From positions 1-64,000 of the forward strand of contig CAXTVQ010000016.1 in assembly GCA_964247705.1 (NCBI GenBank): a stretch of 64,000 nucleotides of DNA. The letters run 5' to 3'. This document shows positions 34,347-42,752 of this stretch, piece by piece; within the stretch, counting starts at the first letter, position 1; every line of letters starts with the position of its first letter. Made by a program: the position numbers and the translations under genes. Below the pieces are notes generated by a model. That model was not told where the DNA came from. It made no database searches and saw only the letters and a list, made by a program, of their open reading frames with translations. The DNA is from LMUY01 sp964247705. Its GTDB lineage: Bacteria; Pseudomonadota; Alphaproteobacteria; Acetobacterales; Acetobacteraceae.

Positions 34347-35119
34347 TCCATCCCGGCCGTTTCGCGGGCAAGACCGGGGTCGTGACCGGCGCCGCCCAGG
34401 GCATCGGCCGCGCCGTCGCGATGGCCATGGCGGCGGAGGGCGGCCACGTCATCCTGGTGGACCGGTCCGGGCTTGTGCACGAGGTTGCGGCCGAGATCGG
34501 CGCGAGCGGCGGGCAAGCCGTTCCGCTCACGGCGGACCTCGAACACTACGCCGAATGCGTCCGCGTCATGAAAGCGGTCGAGGGCCGGATCAACATTCTG
34601 GTGAACAATGTCGGCGGCACGATCTGGGCCAAGCCTTATGCGGCCTATGAGGAAGCCGAGATCGAGGCCGAGATCCGCCGCTCGCTGTTCCCGACACTCT
34701 GGTGCTGCCGCGCCGTGCTGCCGCATATGCTGCAGGCGGGCGGCGGCGTGATCGTCAACGTGTCTTCCGTCGCCACGAGGGGCGTCAACCGCGTTCCCTA
34801 CGCCGCGGCCAAGGGGGGCGTGAACGCGCTGACCGCCTCGCTCGCCTTCGAATACGCGCCCCACGGCATCCGCGTCTGCGCCGTGGCGCCCGGCGGCACC
34901 GAGGCGCCGCCGCGCAAGATCCCGCGCAACACCGCCGAGCCCACCCACCAGGAGCGCGCCTGGTACCAGGAGATCGTGGACCAGACCACGGCCTCCAGCC
35001 TCATGCACCGCTACGGCACGGTGCATGAGCAGTCGGCCGCGATCCTGTTCTTCGCCTCCGACGAGGCCTCGTACATCACCGGAACCACCCTGCCCGTCGC
35101 CGGCGGCGATCTGGGCTGA
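34343..35119 (+). CDS. benD: Benzoate diol dehydrogenase
   Basis: The 258-residue SDR oxidises the cis-diol made by BenABC to catechol with loss of CO2. Motifs are TGAAQGIGRAVAMAM, NNVGGTIWAKPY, and the catalytic YAAAKGGVN. NVGGTIW and PGGTEAPPRKIPRN are characteristic of BenD/XylL. I read a GTG start at 34343 overlapping the benC stop (GTGA). It leads directly into catA, 23 bases on. Confidence 0.92.
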   Translation: MIHPGRFAGKTGVVTGAAQGIGRAVAMAMAAEGGHVILVDRSGLVHEVAAEIGASGGQAVPLTADLEHYAECVRVMKAVEGRINILVNNVGGTIWAKPYAAYEEAEIEAEIRRSLFPTLWCCRAVLPHMLQAGGGVIVNVSSVATRGVNRVPYAAAKGGVNALTASLAFEYAPHGIRVCAVAPGGTEAPPRKIPRNTAEPTHQERAWYQEIVDQTTASSLMHRYGTVHEQSAAILFFASDEASYITGTTLPVAGGDLG

Positions 35120-35142
35120 TCAACCGAACTGGGAGACACGCC

Positions 35143-36072
35143 ATGATAGACGACCTGCTCAAGACCAGCCCGATCCACAACCTCATGGACAAGATCTCCG
35201 GCCTCGACCAACCCGGCGGTGATCCGCGCCTGAAGCAGATCATGCTGCGTGTCGTGGGCGACCTGTTCAAGACGATCGAGGAGTTCGACGTGACCCCGGC
35301 GGAGTTCTGGACCGCCGTCAGCTACCTGACCGAGGTCGGCCAGACCAACGAGGGCGGCCTGCTCGCCGCCGGGCTGGGGTTCGAGCATTTCCTGGACCTG
35401 CGCTTCGACGAGAAGGAGCGTGTGGCCGGGCTGGAAGGCGGCACGCCGCGCACCATTGAGGGCCCGCTGTGGATCGCCGACGCTCCGATGGAACAGGGTA
35501 TTGCCCGGCTCGACCAGGACCCGGAGACCGGCGAGGTGCTGTTCATGCATGGCCAGGTCCGGGATATCCACGGCGCGCCCGTGCCTCACGCCATCGTCGA
35601 CGTTTGGCACGCCAACACCAAGGGCGGTTACTCGTTTTTCGACCAGTCGCAGAGCGCGTTCAACCTGCGCCGCCAGATTCAGACCGACGCGGACGGCCGC
35701 TACCGCTTCCGCTCCATCCTGCCCTCCGGCTACGGCTGCCCGCCGGACGGTCCGACGCAGAAATTGCTCACCGGCATCGGCCGCCATGGCAATCGCCCGG
35801 CGCACGTGCATTTCTTCGTCTCGGCGCCAGGTTACCGGAAGCTCACGACGCAGATCAACATCGCCGGCGACGCCTACCTGCACGACGATTTCGCCTTTGC
35901 CACCCGTGACGAACTGATCCCCGGCGTGATCCGCAACGAGGACCCGGATGCGATGCGCGAGAACGGTCTCAACAGCCCCTTCACCGAGATCCAGTTCGAT
36001 TTCGCCATCTACCCCGAGACCGACGCCGTGCCCGACACGGTGATCGTGCGCGACCACGCCAAAGCCGCCTGA
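35143..36072 (+). CDS. catA: Catechol 1,2-dioxygenase
   Basis: The 309-residue intradiol dioxygenase cleaves catechol to cis,cis-muconate using ferric iron. An N-terminal helical linker domain (to about residue 100) is followed by the beta-sandwich catalytic domain. Iron ligands are Tyr163 (GGYSFF), Tyr197 (SGYGCP), His221 and His223 (RPAHVHFF), at the positions expected of CatA. GGGAG precedes the ATG. Placement between benD and catB makes this a complete benzoate-to-muconolactone operon. Confidence 0.95.
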   Translation: MIDDLLKTSPIHNLMDKISGLDQPGGDPRLKQIMLRVVGDLFKTIEEFDVTPAEFWTAVSYLTEVGQTNEGGLLAAGLGFEHFLDLRFDEKERVAGLEGGTPRTIEGPLWIADAPMEQGIARLDQDPETGEVLFMHGQVRDIHGAPVPHAIVDVWHANTKGGYSFFDQSQSAFNLRRQIQTDADGRYRFRSILPSGYGCPPDGPTQKLLTGIGRHGNRPAHVHFFVSAPGYRKLTTQINIAGDAYLHDDFAFATRDELIPGVIRNEDPDAMRENGLNSPFTEIQFDFAIYPETDAVPDTVIVRDHAKAA

Positions 36073-36087
36073 CCACGGAGGATGCGC

Positions 36088-37239
36088 ATGCTCGACGCAC
36101 TGGCCCAGGATATCGTGCGGGACCACGCGGTTGCTGCCATCACCAGCACGATCGTGGATGTCCCGACCGTGCGGCAGCACAAGCTGTCGCAGACCTCCGT
36201 CACGGCGCAGAGCTACGTGATCGTGCGGCTCCGGCTGGCGAACGGTGTCGTGGGCGTGGGCGAGGCCGCCACCTTGGGCGGCCCGCGCTGGGCGGAGGAA
36301 AGCGTCGAGGCGATCAAGGCCAATATCGACGCCTATCTCGCCCCGGCGCTGATCGGCAAGCGTGCCGACCAGTTCGAGGCCGCCGGCATGGCCATGGACG
36401 CTGCGGCCAAGCGCAACAACGCTGCCAAGGGCGCCATTGAATCCGCACTGTTCGACGCCGTCGGCAAGTCGCTCGGGCTCCCCGTCTCGGCGTTGCTGGG
36501 CGGCGCCGTGCGCACCAGCATACCGGTGCTGTGGACGCTTGCCTCCGGTGACCCGGCGCAGGAGATCGAGGAGGCGGAGCGCAAACTCGAGGCGCGTCTG
36601 CACCGCACCTTCAAGGTCAAGATCGGGGCGCAGGCACCCGAGGCCGATATGGCCCGTATGCGCCGCCTGGCCGTGGCGCTCGGGGACCGGGCCAAGCTGA
36701 TCGTGGACGCGAACCAGGCCTGGGACGAGACGGTGGCTGCCCGGTGCCTGCCCCAACTGGCGGACATGGGTGTCGCGCTGGTGGAGCAGCCGGTGCCGGC
36801 CTGGAACCTGGCGGCCATGGCCCGGCTGCGTGCCCGGCCCGGCACGCCGCCGCTACTGGCGGACGAGAATGTGTTCGACGCCCACGACATGCTGGCCGTG
36901 GCGGCCGCGGGTGCGGCAGACGCCGTGTCGCTCAAGATCGTCAAGCACGCCGGGCTTCTCGGCGTGCGCAAGGTTGCGGCCGTAGCCGAGGCGGCAGGCA
37001 TCGGGCTGTACGGCGGCTGCCTGTTGGAGAGTTCGGTCGGTGCGGCAGCCCATCTGCAGGTGTTCGCCACGCTGCGTGAACTCGCCTGGGGCTGCGAGCA
37101 TTTCGGCCCCCAAATCCTGACCGCCGACCTGGTGACGGAGCCGCTGCGCTTCGCCGATTTCCAGGTTCATCTCCCGACCGGCCCCGGCCTCGGTATCACG
37201 CTGAATGAGGCAGCCTTGCGCCGCTTCGCCCGAACATAG
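36088..37239 (+). CDS. catB: Muconate cycloisomerase
   Basis: A 383-residue enolase-superfamily enzyme that converts cis,cis-muconate to muconolactone. Catalytic features are the KxK motif (TFKVKIGAQ), the three metal carboxylates (IVDANQAWD, LVEQPVP, LADENVFD), and the late lysine in VSLKIVKHAG. I use the second ATG (36088) because GGAGG abuts the first one (36082) and is properly spaced for the second. catC follows after 9 bases. Confidence 0.94.
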   Translation: MLDALAQDIVRDHAVAAITSTIVDVPTVRQHKLSQTSVTAQSYVIVRLRLANGVVGVGEAATLGGPRWAEESVEAIKANIDAYLAPALIGKRADQFEAAGMAMDAAAKRNNAAKGAIESALFDAVGKSLGLPVSALLGGAVRTSIPVLWTLASGDPAQEIEEAERKLEARLHRTFKVKIGAQAPEADMARMRRLAVALGDRAKLIVDANQAWDETVAARCLPQLADMGVALVEQPVPAWNLAAMARLRARPGTPPLLADENVFDAHDMLAVAAAGAADAVSLKIVKHAGLLGVRKVAAVAEAAGIGLYGGCLLESSVGAAAHLQVFATLRELAWGCEHFGPQILTADLVTEPLRFADFQVHLPTGPGLGITLNEAALRRFART

Positions 37240-37248
37240 GAAGACCTC

Positions 37249-37533
37249 ATGCTGTATCACGTCAGGATGGACGTGCATCCGCCCGCCGATGCCGTGGCTG
37301 CGAAGTTCGAGCAGTTGAAGGCCGACGAGAAGCAGATGGCCCAGGCGTTGCAGCGTAAGGGCGTCTGGGTGCATCTGTGGCGGATCGCCGGGCAATACTC
37401 GAACATCTCGGTGTTCGACGTGGCCAGCCATGACGAGCTGCACGCCATTCTGTCCAGCCTGCCGCTGTTTCCCTTCATGACGGTCGCCGTCATGCCGCTC
37501 GCCCGCCACCCTTCAGCCATCGATCCGGCATGA
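37249..37533 (+). CDS. catC: Muconolactone delta-isomerase
   Basis: A small 94-residue enzyme that isomerises muconolactone to 3-oxoadipate enol-lactone. The N-terminal MLYHVRMDVHPP, the GVWVHLWRIAGQYSNISVFD core and the LPLFPFM segment are standard for CatC, which forms a decamer. AGGAAG lies before the ATG. Length matches the family. Confidence 0.95.
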   Translation: MLYHVRMDVHPPADAVAAKFEQLKADEKQMAQALQRKGVWVHLWRIAGQYSNISVFDVASHDELHAILSSLPLFPFMTVAVMPLARHPSAIDPA

Positions 37534-37552
37534 CGCTCGCCCGCCTGGGCGT

Positions 37553-38458
37553 GTGACAGCGTCGTTTGTGCGCACGACTTTGGGCGGCCCGGCGCTGCTC
37601 GTGCGCGCGTCGCCGCTGGTGTTTGTCGTCATTTGGGCCACGGGGTTCATCGTGGCGCGGCTCGTCGCATCCCACGCCGAGCCGCTTACCTTCCTGTCTA
37701 TCCGGTTCAGCCTGGGCGCCGCTGCCTTCGCCGTGATCTCCCTCGCGACCGGGGCTACCTGGCCGCGCACGGCCCGGGCATGGGGCGGGGCACTGCTCAC
37801 GGGCATGCTGATGCAGGGTGTTTTCCTCGGCGGCGTGTTCTGGGCCACGCGTCACGGCCTCCCGGCGGCGGTGACGGCGCTGATCACCGGGTTGCAGCCG
37901 CTCGCCACGGGCATCCTGGCCTACCCCGTCCTGCGGGAGCGCGTGACGGGGCGGCGCTGGATCGGGATCGTTCTGGGATTTCTCGGCGCGATGCTGGTGG
38001 TCGCGCCGTCACTGTCCACCGCCACCGCGGCCGGGCTGCTGTTCCTGCCGGTTCTCGCTTGTGTCCTATCGATGCTGTCGATGACGGCCGGAACGCTGAT
38101 CCAGAAAAGCCTCCGGCCAGGTGCCGACCTCCGAACCCATGCCTGCGGCCAGTTCATCGGCGGCGCTGCCCTGGTGATCCCGCTCGCGCTGCTGACCGAG
38201 GATGGCGGCTTCGACGGGAGTTGGCAGGCCTGGACCGGCATGGTGTGGGCCGTGCTTGCCCTCTCGGTCGGAGCCGCCTCCCTGCTTTTGGCCCTGATCC
38301 GCCGCGGCGCCGTGGCCGGTGTCGCGGCGCTGTTCTACCTAGTGCCTCCCGTGGTCGGGCTCATGGCATGGGCCTTGTTCGACGAGCGCCTCTCGGCCGT
38401 GCAAGGGGCCGGGATGCTGGTGGCCGCCGCAGGCGTGTTCGTCGCCAGCCGGGGTTGA
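37553..38458 (+). CDS. EamA/DMT-family transporter
   Basis: The 301-residue protein has about ten hydrophobic helices in two EamA repeats (VFVVIWATGFIVARLVASHA and ITGLQPLATGILAYPVLRER in the first). It starts at a GTG 20 bases after catC, so it is most likely part of the ben-cat operon. DMT proteins usually export metabolites; here it could relieve intermediate accumulation or move an aromatic acid. Direction and substrate are unknown. Confidence 0.85.
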   Translation: MTASFVRTTLGGPALLVRASPLVFVVIWATGFIVARLVASHAEPLTFLSIRFSLGAAAFAVISLATGATWPRTARAWGGALLTGMLMQGVFLGGVFWATRHGLPAAVTALITGLQPLATGILAYPVLRERVTGRRWIGIVLGFLGAMLVVAPSLSTATAAGLLFLPVLACVLSMLSMTAGTLIQKSLRPGADLRTHACGQFIGGAALVIPLALLTEDGGFDGSWQAWTGMVWAVLALSVGAASLLLALIRRGAVAGVAALFYLVPPVVGLMAWALFDERLSAVQGAGMLVAAAGVFVASRG

Positions 38459-38550
38459 CTGCGGCTTCGAGAGTAAAATACGGCTATGTGGGCCCACCGA
38501 GGCCGCGCATGTTGCGCTTACCGTGGCCGCAATGCCGCACTGGGGAAACG

Positions 38551-39849
38551 ATGCGGCTGTTGCAGCAACTCTATGTACAGGTGCTGATTGCGCTCGTCCT
38601 GGCCATCGTGGTCGGGATCTGGGCTCCCGAGGCGGCGATCGCGACGAAGCCGTTGGGCGACGCATTCATAGCGCTGCTGCGCATGCTGCTAGCGCCGATC
38701 ATCTTCTGCTCGGTCGTGCTCGGGCTGACGCACGTGAAGGACATGAGGCAATTGGGGCGCTTGTCGGCCAAGGCGCTGGTGTATTTCGAGGTGATGTCCA
38801 CAGTCGGCATGCTGCTGGGCTTCATCGCCGTGAATGTCTTCCAGCCCGGTGTCGGCCTGCACGCGACCAATCTCACGCTGGGCAGCAACGTCACCTCGAT
38901 CACCTCGGCGGCGAGCCATTTCACTGCCGTGGGTTTCGCCCTGTCCATCATTCCGAACACGCTGGTCGGCGCGTTCGCCAATGGCGAGATCCTGCAGGTT
39001 CTGTTCATCTCCATCCTGACGGGGGCCGCCTTGAGCGTCGGAGGGGCCGGCAAGGACTCCACCATCCTGAGGGTGATCGCCGAAGGGCAGCATGTGCTGT
39101 TCCGCGTCCTGGGCTACGTGATGCGGCTTGCCCCGATCGGTGCGTTCGGCGCCATGGCGGCGGCGATCGGCGCGTTCGGCGCTGTGACGCTGCTTTATCT
39201 GATCAAGGTCGTGGTGCTGTTCTGGGCCAGCTCGCTCGTGTTCGTGCTGGTGATACTCGCTGCGGTGTGCGCGCTCGCCGGGCTCTCCATCTTCAAGTTG
39301 CTGCGCCTGATCCGCGAGGAGCTGTTGCTGGTGCTCGGCACCGCCTCCGGGGAGGTGGCGCTGCCACGGCTGATGCTGAAGCTGGAACAGGCGGGATGCG
39401 ACGGGGCGGTCGTGGGGTTCGTGTTGCCCGGCGGCTATTCGTTCAACCTGGACGGCACGGGCATCTACATGGCGATCGCGGTCGGGTTCATCGCGCAGGC
39501 GACCGACACGCCGTTCAGCCTGGGGGAGCAGATCGGCGTGTTGGCCGTGCTGCTGCTGACCTCCAAGGGCGGCACGACCGTGGCCGGCGGCGCGTTCATC
39601 AAGCTGGCCGCCACGTTGCAGACGGTGCGCACCCTGCCGCTCACCGGGCTCGGGCTGCTGTTCGGCATCGACCGCCTGATGGCTACGTGCACCGCGCTCA
39701 CGAACGTGGTGGGCAACGTGGTGGCCGTGTTCGTCATCGCCGTGTCGGAACGCGGCTTCGACCGGGTGAAATTCGACACTTACCTCGCGGAGCAGGCAGC
39801 AGGGCGGATCAGGCCGTCCGGCGCCGAAGCGGTCGAAGTTGGGGATTGA
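38551..39849 (+). CDS. Dicarboxylate/amino acid:cation symporter (DAACS) with altered binding site
   Basis: The 432-residue membrane protein belongs to the DctA/GltP family. It has LAPIIFCSVVLGLTHVKD early, the unwound helix 7 motif SFNLDGTGIYMA, the HP2 hairpin region SKGGTTVAGGAFIKLA, and helix 8 in GIDRLMATCTALTNVVGN. In helix 8, DctA-type carriers have a conserved arginine (ECRALTN) that holds the substrate carboxylate; here it is Thr (TCTALTN). The substrate is therefore probably not a C4 dicarboxylate. ATG 38551 follows GGGGAAACG. Its position in the ben-cat operon suggests uptake of an aromatic or ring-cleavage acid, which is inference. Confidence 0.88.
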   Translation: MRLLQQLYVQVLIALVLAIVVGIWAPEAAIATKPLGDAFIALLRMLLAPIIFCSVVLGLTHVKDMRQLGRLSAKALVYFEVMSTVGMLLGFIAVNVFQPGVGLHATNLTLGSNVTSITSAASHFTAVGFALSIIPNTLVGAFANGEILQVLFISILTGAALSVGGAGKDSTILRVIAEGQHVLFRVLGYVMRLAPIGAFGAMAAAIGAFGAVTLLYLIKVVVLFWASSLVFVLVILAAVCALAGLSIFKLLRLIREELLLVLGTASGEVALPRLMLKLEQAGCDGAVVGFVLPGGYSFNLDGTGIYMAIAVGFIAQATDTPFSLGEQIGVLAVLLLTSKGGTTVAGGAFIKLAATLQTVRTLPLTGLGLLFGIDRLMATCTALTNVVGNVVAVFVIAVSERGFDRVKFDTYLAEQAAGRIRPSGAEAVEVGD

Positions 39850-39891
39850 TCCTATGCGCCAGCGTGAAACGGCCCGGGCCGGGTCAAGGCC

Positions 39892-40692
39892 GTGAGCTTC
39901 GCGGCGCTCCCCGACGTGACGCTGCATCTTCGGGAGGACGGTGCGCCAGGCCCGGTACTTGTACTACTGCACGAGTTGGGTGGCTCCCTGCACAGCTTCG
40001 ACGCGGTTACGGAGGCTTTGTGCGGCCGCTTCCACGTGTTGCGCTATGACCAGCGCGGCGCAGGCCAGTCGGAAAAGCCGCGCCGTGCCTTCAGCCTTGC
40101 CGACCATGCGGACGACCTGGCGGCGCTGCTGACGGTGAGAGGCGTGGACTCACCCGTGCTGTTGGCGGGGGTGGCCGCCGGGGCGGCGATCGCGCTTTGC
40201 TACGCCCTGGCCCGGCCTGCCTCGGTCGCCGGTTTGGTGCTGTGCTCCCCCGCCCTGACGGTGGCGGTCGACCGGCGCAGCTACCTGGCTGACCGCTCCG
40301 CCCTGGCGGCGAGGGATGGGATGCGGGCGGTCGCGGATGCCTCGCTGGCACGGTCGTGGCCTTCCCACCTGCGCGGCGATGGTGGTCGATACGCCGAGTA
40401 TCTCGCCCGCTTCCTGGGCAACGACCCGGTGAGCTACGGCCACGCCAACCTGGCGCTGGCAGACGCCGATCTGCAACCGCACCTCGGCCGCGTGTCGATG
40501 CCGTGCCGCGTCCTGGCTGGCCGGCACGATCTCCTGCGGCCGCCTGCCGAAGTGGAGGCCGTGGCGAGCCTCATTCCGGGTGCAACCTACCAGGTGGTGG
40601 AGGAGAGCGGCCACTTGATGAGCGTTCAAGCGCCGGGCGCCGTGGCCGAAGGCATCCTCGCGCTGCAGACGCAAAGGAGCAACGGCGAATGA
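39892..40692 (+). CDS. PcaD-like alpha/beta-hydrolase lacking the nucleophile serine
   Basis: A 266-residue alpha/beta-hydrolase that resembles 3-oxoadipate enol-lactonase. The oxyanion strand LVLLHELGGSLHSF, the FHVLRYDQRGAGQSEKP segment, the acid (AGRHDLLRPP) and histidine (ESGHLMSV) are all present. The nucleophile elbow, normally GxSxG, reads GVAAGAAIA, with Ala in place of Ser. As written it cannot use the usual mechanism. GTG start at 39892. Its stop overlaps the next gene's start (ATGA), and an intact PcaD-like gene lies one gene further on. Confidence 0.83.
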   Translation: MSFAALPDVTLHLREDGAPGPVLVLLHELGGSLHSFDAVTEALCGRFHVLRYDQRGAGQSEKPRRAFSLADHADDLAALLTVRGVDSPVLLAGVAAGAAIALCYALARPASVAGLVLCSPALTVAVDRRSYLADRSALAARDGMRAVADASLARSWPSHLRGDGGRYAEYLARFLGNDPVSYGHANLALADADLQPHLGRVSMPCRVLAGRHDLLRPPAEVEAVASLIPGATYQVVEESGHLMSVQAPGAVAEGILALQTQRSNGE

Positions 40693-41282
40693 GCGAGCGC
40701 AAAGGCCTTCTGCTTGTGCTGATGGAACCGCCCGCGTCGCTGGAGGAGGAGTTCAACGACTGGTATGACACGGAGCACTTCCCGCAACGCCGCGCTCTGC
40801 CCGGCATCGAGAGCGCAACCCGCTGGGTGTGCCTGTCGGGCTGGCCGCGCTGGGCGGCATTATACGACATGACGGGAGTGGAAGCGCTGCAGACGCCCGA
40901 ATACGCAGCGGTGTCCGGCCCTAACTCGACGCCCTGGAGCCGCCGCATCCTGCCCCGTACCATCGGGCGCGCCCGGCTGGTGCTCGAGCAGGTCGCACCC
41001 GGCGATGCGCTCGGTCTGCCGCCGCCGGAGGTCAGCGCCCTGGTGCTGGCCCGCTACCCCGGGGAGATCGACCCGGCCGCATGCCTTGGCGCCGCCAAAA
41101 GCATGGCAGGTTGCCGCCAGGTGAGGGTGTTCCGCAACGCCGGCGCCGGGCCGGCACAGAGCTTCGTGCTGGCCGAATGCAGCCGCCCGGCTAGCCCCGA
41201 CAAGGTGCTCGAGGCGCTGGGCGGCGTGGCCGGGGCAGGGGCGACGCTGCTCAACATCTACGCGCCGTATCAGCGGGGATGA
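40689..41282 (+). CDS. EthD-like ferredoxin-fold protein
   Basis: The 197-residue product resembles EthD/DUF4286-type dimeric alpha-beta-barrel proteins. The first half has EEEFNDWYDTEHFPQRRALPG, with the WYDxEH pattern typical of the group; the second half (about residues 105-195) looks like a weaker repeat of the same fold. Its ATG overlaps the previous stop, and its stop overlaps the next start. Members of the family bind or transform small hydrophobic intermediates in aromatic pathways, but its role here is unknown. Confidence 0.72.
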   Translation: MSERKGLLLVLMEPPASLEEEFNDWYDTEHFPQRRALPGIESATRWVCLSGWPRWAALYDMTGVEALQTPEYAAVSGPNSTPWSRRILPRTIGRARLVLEQVAPGDALGLPPPEVSALVLARYPGEIDPAACLGAAKSMAGCRQVRVFRNAGAGPAQSFVLAECSRPASPDKVLEALGGVAGAGATLLNIYAPYQRG

Positions 41283-42091
41283 TGGAGATGGACAGCGTGC
41301 TGACCGTGGGGGGCCAGGCATTGCGGGTCCGGGTGGAGGGGCCGCAGGGCGCGCCCTGGCTCGTCTTCTCCAACTCGCTGATGACGGACCTGTCGCTGTG
41401 GGACGGCCAGGTAGCTGCGTTCGGCGCCGGACACCGCATCCTGCGCTATGACACGCGCGGCCACGGCGGCAGTGCAGTGCCGGATGCGGATTGCGACTTC
41501 CCGGGCCTGGTGGCGGATCTGGCGGGGCTGATGCGCCAGGTCGGAGCCGCAGAAGCGACCGTGTGCGGCGTGTCGATGGGCGGGGTCATCGCGTTGGGGC
41601 TGGCGGCGCGGCATCCCGTTTTGGTCGCCCGGGTGGCGGTGTGCGACTGCCAGCCCGCTTCCAGCGCCGCCGGCGCCGCCGCCTGGGATGAGCGGATCGC
41701 AGTCGCGCGCGCCGGTGGCATGGCGGCCCTGGTGGAACCCACGGCGTCCCGCTGGTTGCGGCCGGAGACGGTGGCGTCGGGCGGTCCAGCCGCCGCCGCG
41801 GTGCGCCGTATGGTTGGCGCGACTCCGCTGGAGGGTTTCGTCCGGGCTGCCCGCGCGTTGCAGAGCTACGATTTCAGGCCGGAACTGGCCGCCCTCGCAG
41901 CGCGGCACTGCCCAGCCGCCTTCGTTGTCGGCGCGGACGACGCTGCTCTGCCACAGGCGGTGCGCGCCATGGCGGAAGCATGCCCCGACGCTGCGCTGAC
42001 GACGGTGCCGGATTGCGGCCACCTGCCCAACCTGGAACGGCCCGAACACTTCGACGCCGCCCTCCGGTCCCTTCTAGTGGTAAAAGCCTGA
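41279..42091 (+). CDS. pcaD: 3-oxoadipate enol-lactonase (PcaD)
   Basis: This 270-residue alpha/beta-hydrolase would hydrolyse 3-oxoadipate enol-lactone to 3-oxoadipate. WLVFSNSLMTDLSLWDGQV, the HRILRYDTRGHGGS segment, the nucleophile elbow CGVSMGGVIALG, the acid in GADDAALPQ and the late His (PDCGHLPNLERP) are all canonical. Starting as ATGA over the preceding stop, it completes the catechol branch in the operon up to 3-oxoadipate. A start at 41288 is also possible. Confidence 0.88.
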   Translation: MMEMDSVLTVGGQALRVRVEGPQGAPWLVFSNSLMTDLSLWDGQVAAFGAGHRILRYDTRGHGGSAVPDADCDFPGLVADLAGLMRQVGAAEATVCGVSMGGVIALGLAARHPVLVARVAVCDCQPASSAAGAAAWDERIAVARAGGMAALVEPTASRWLRPETVASGGPAAAAVRRMVGATPLEGFVRAARALQSYDFRPELAALAARHCPAAFVVGADDAALPQAVRAMAEACPDAALTTVPDCGHLPNLERPEHFDAALRSLLVVKA

Positions 42092-42203
42092 CGGGAGAGT
42101 CGCTCGATTTCGCCACTAGCCTTTGACTTTGGCCGGTTTACCTGCCGCACGGGTTGTGAGCGTCAGGACCGGACCACATGCCACCCCAGCACGGAGCTGA
42201 GCC

Positions 42204-42752
42204 ATGCGCCTGCCAGATCTCACGCCCGACCAGATGACCCCCGAGCAACGCCGGGTCGCCGACAACGCGGTTGCCGGTAAGCGCGGCCGCTTGCCGGCGC
42301 CATTACGGGCCTGGTTGCACAGCCCCGTCTTCGGCGACCGGGCACAGAGCCTGGGTGAGTTCCTGCGGTACGACACCTCACTCGGCCCGGCGCTGTCGGA
42401 ACTTGCGATCCTGGTGACGGCGCGTTTCTGGACCGCACAGTATGAATGGTACGCTCACAAGAAGCTCGCCCTCCAGGCAGGGGTCAGCCCGGCCGTGTGC
42501 GACGCCATCGCCCGGCGGGAACAACCGTTGCTGCCCGACCCCAAGGCGGAGGTCGTTTACGAGTACGCGACGACCATGCACACCGATCACACGGTATCCC
42601 AGGCGCTGCACGACCGCGCGGTGGAGTTGCTCGGCGCGGCGGGTGTCGTCGAATTGGTGGGTATCATCGGTTACTACACGATGGTGTCCATGACGCTGAA
42701 CGGCTTCGGCATCGGCGTTCCCCCGGGCGAGGCCGAGGAGTTGGGCGCATGA
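42204..42752 (+). CDS. Carboxymuconolactone decarboxylase-family protein
   Basis: The 182-residue all-helical protein belongs to the CMD/AhpD superfamily. The core reads LSELAILVTARFWTAQYEWYAHKKLALQAGVS, with the EWxxH pattern of the decarboxylase-like branch and no CxxC as in AhpD. The length exceeds a typical 130-residue PcaC. GGAG lies before the ATG, and the next gene overlaps its stop. A protocatechuate-type decarboxylation is not required in this pathway, so its substrate is open. Confidence 0.82.
   Translation: MRLPDLTPDQMTPEQRRVADNAVAGKRGRLPAPLRAWLHSPVFGDRAQSLGEFLRYDTSLGPALSELAILVTARFWTAQYEWYAHKKLALQAGVSPAVCDAIARREQPLLPDPKAEVVYEYATTMHTDHTVSQALHDRAVELLGAAGVVELVGIIGYYTMVSMTLNGFGIGVPPGEAEELGA

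Noticed and set aside
35011..36756. 581-codon open frame on the minus strand
   Set aside because: Antisense to catA and catB, which have complete catalytic sites; composition is that of a shadow frame.
38523..40049. 508-codon open frame on the plus strand
   Set aside because: Overlaps the symporter gene in another frame and is Arg/Gly-rich without hydrophobic helices.
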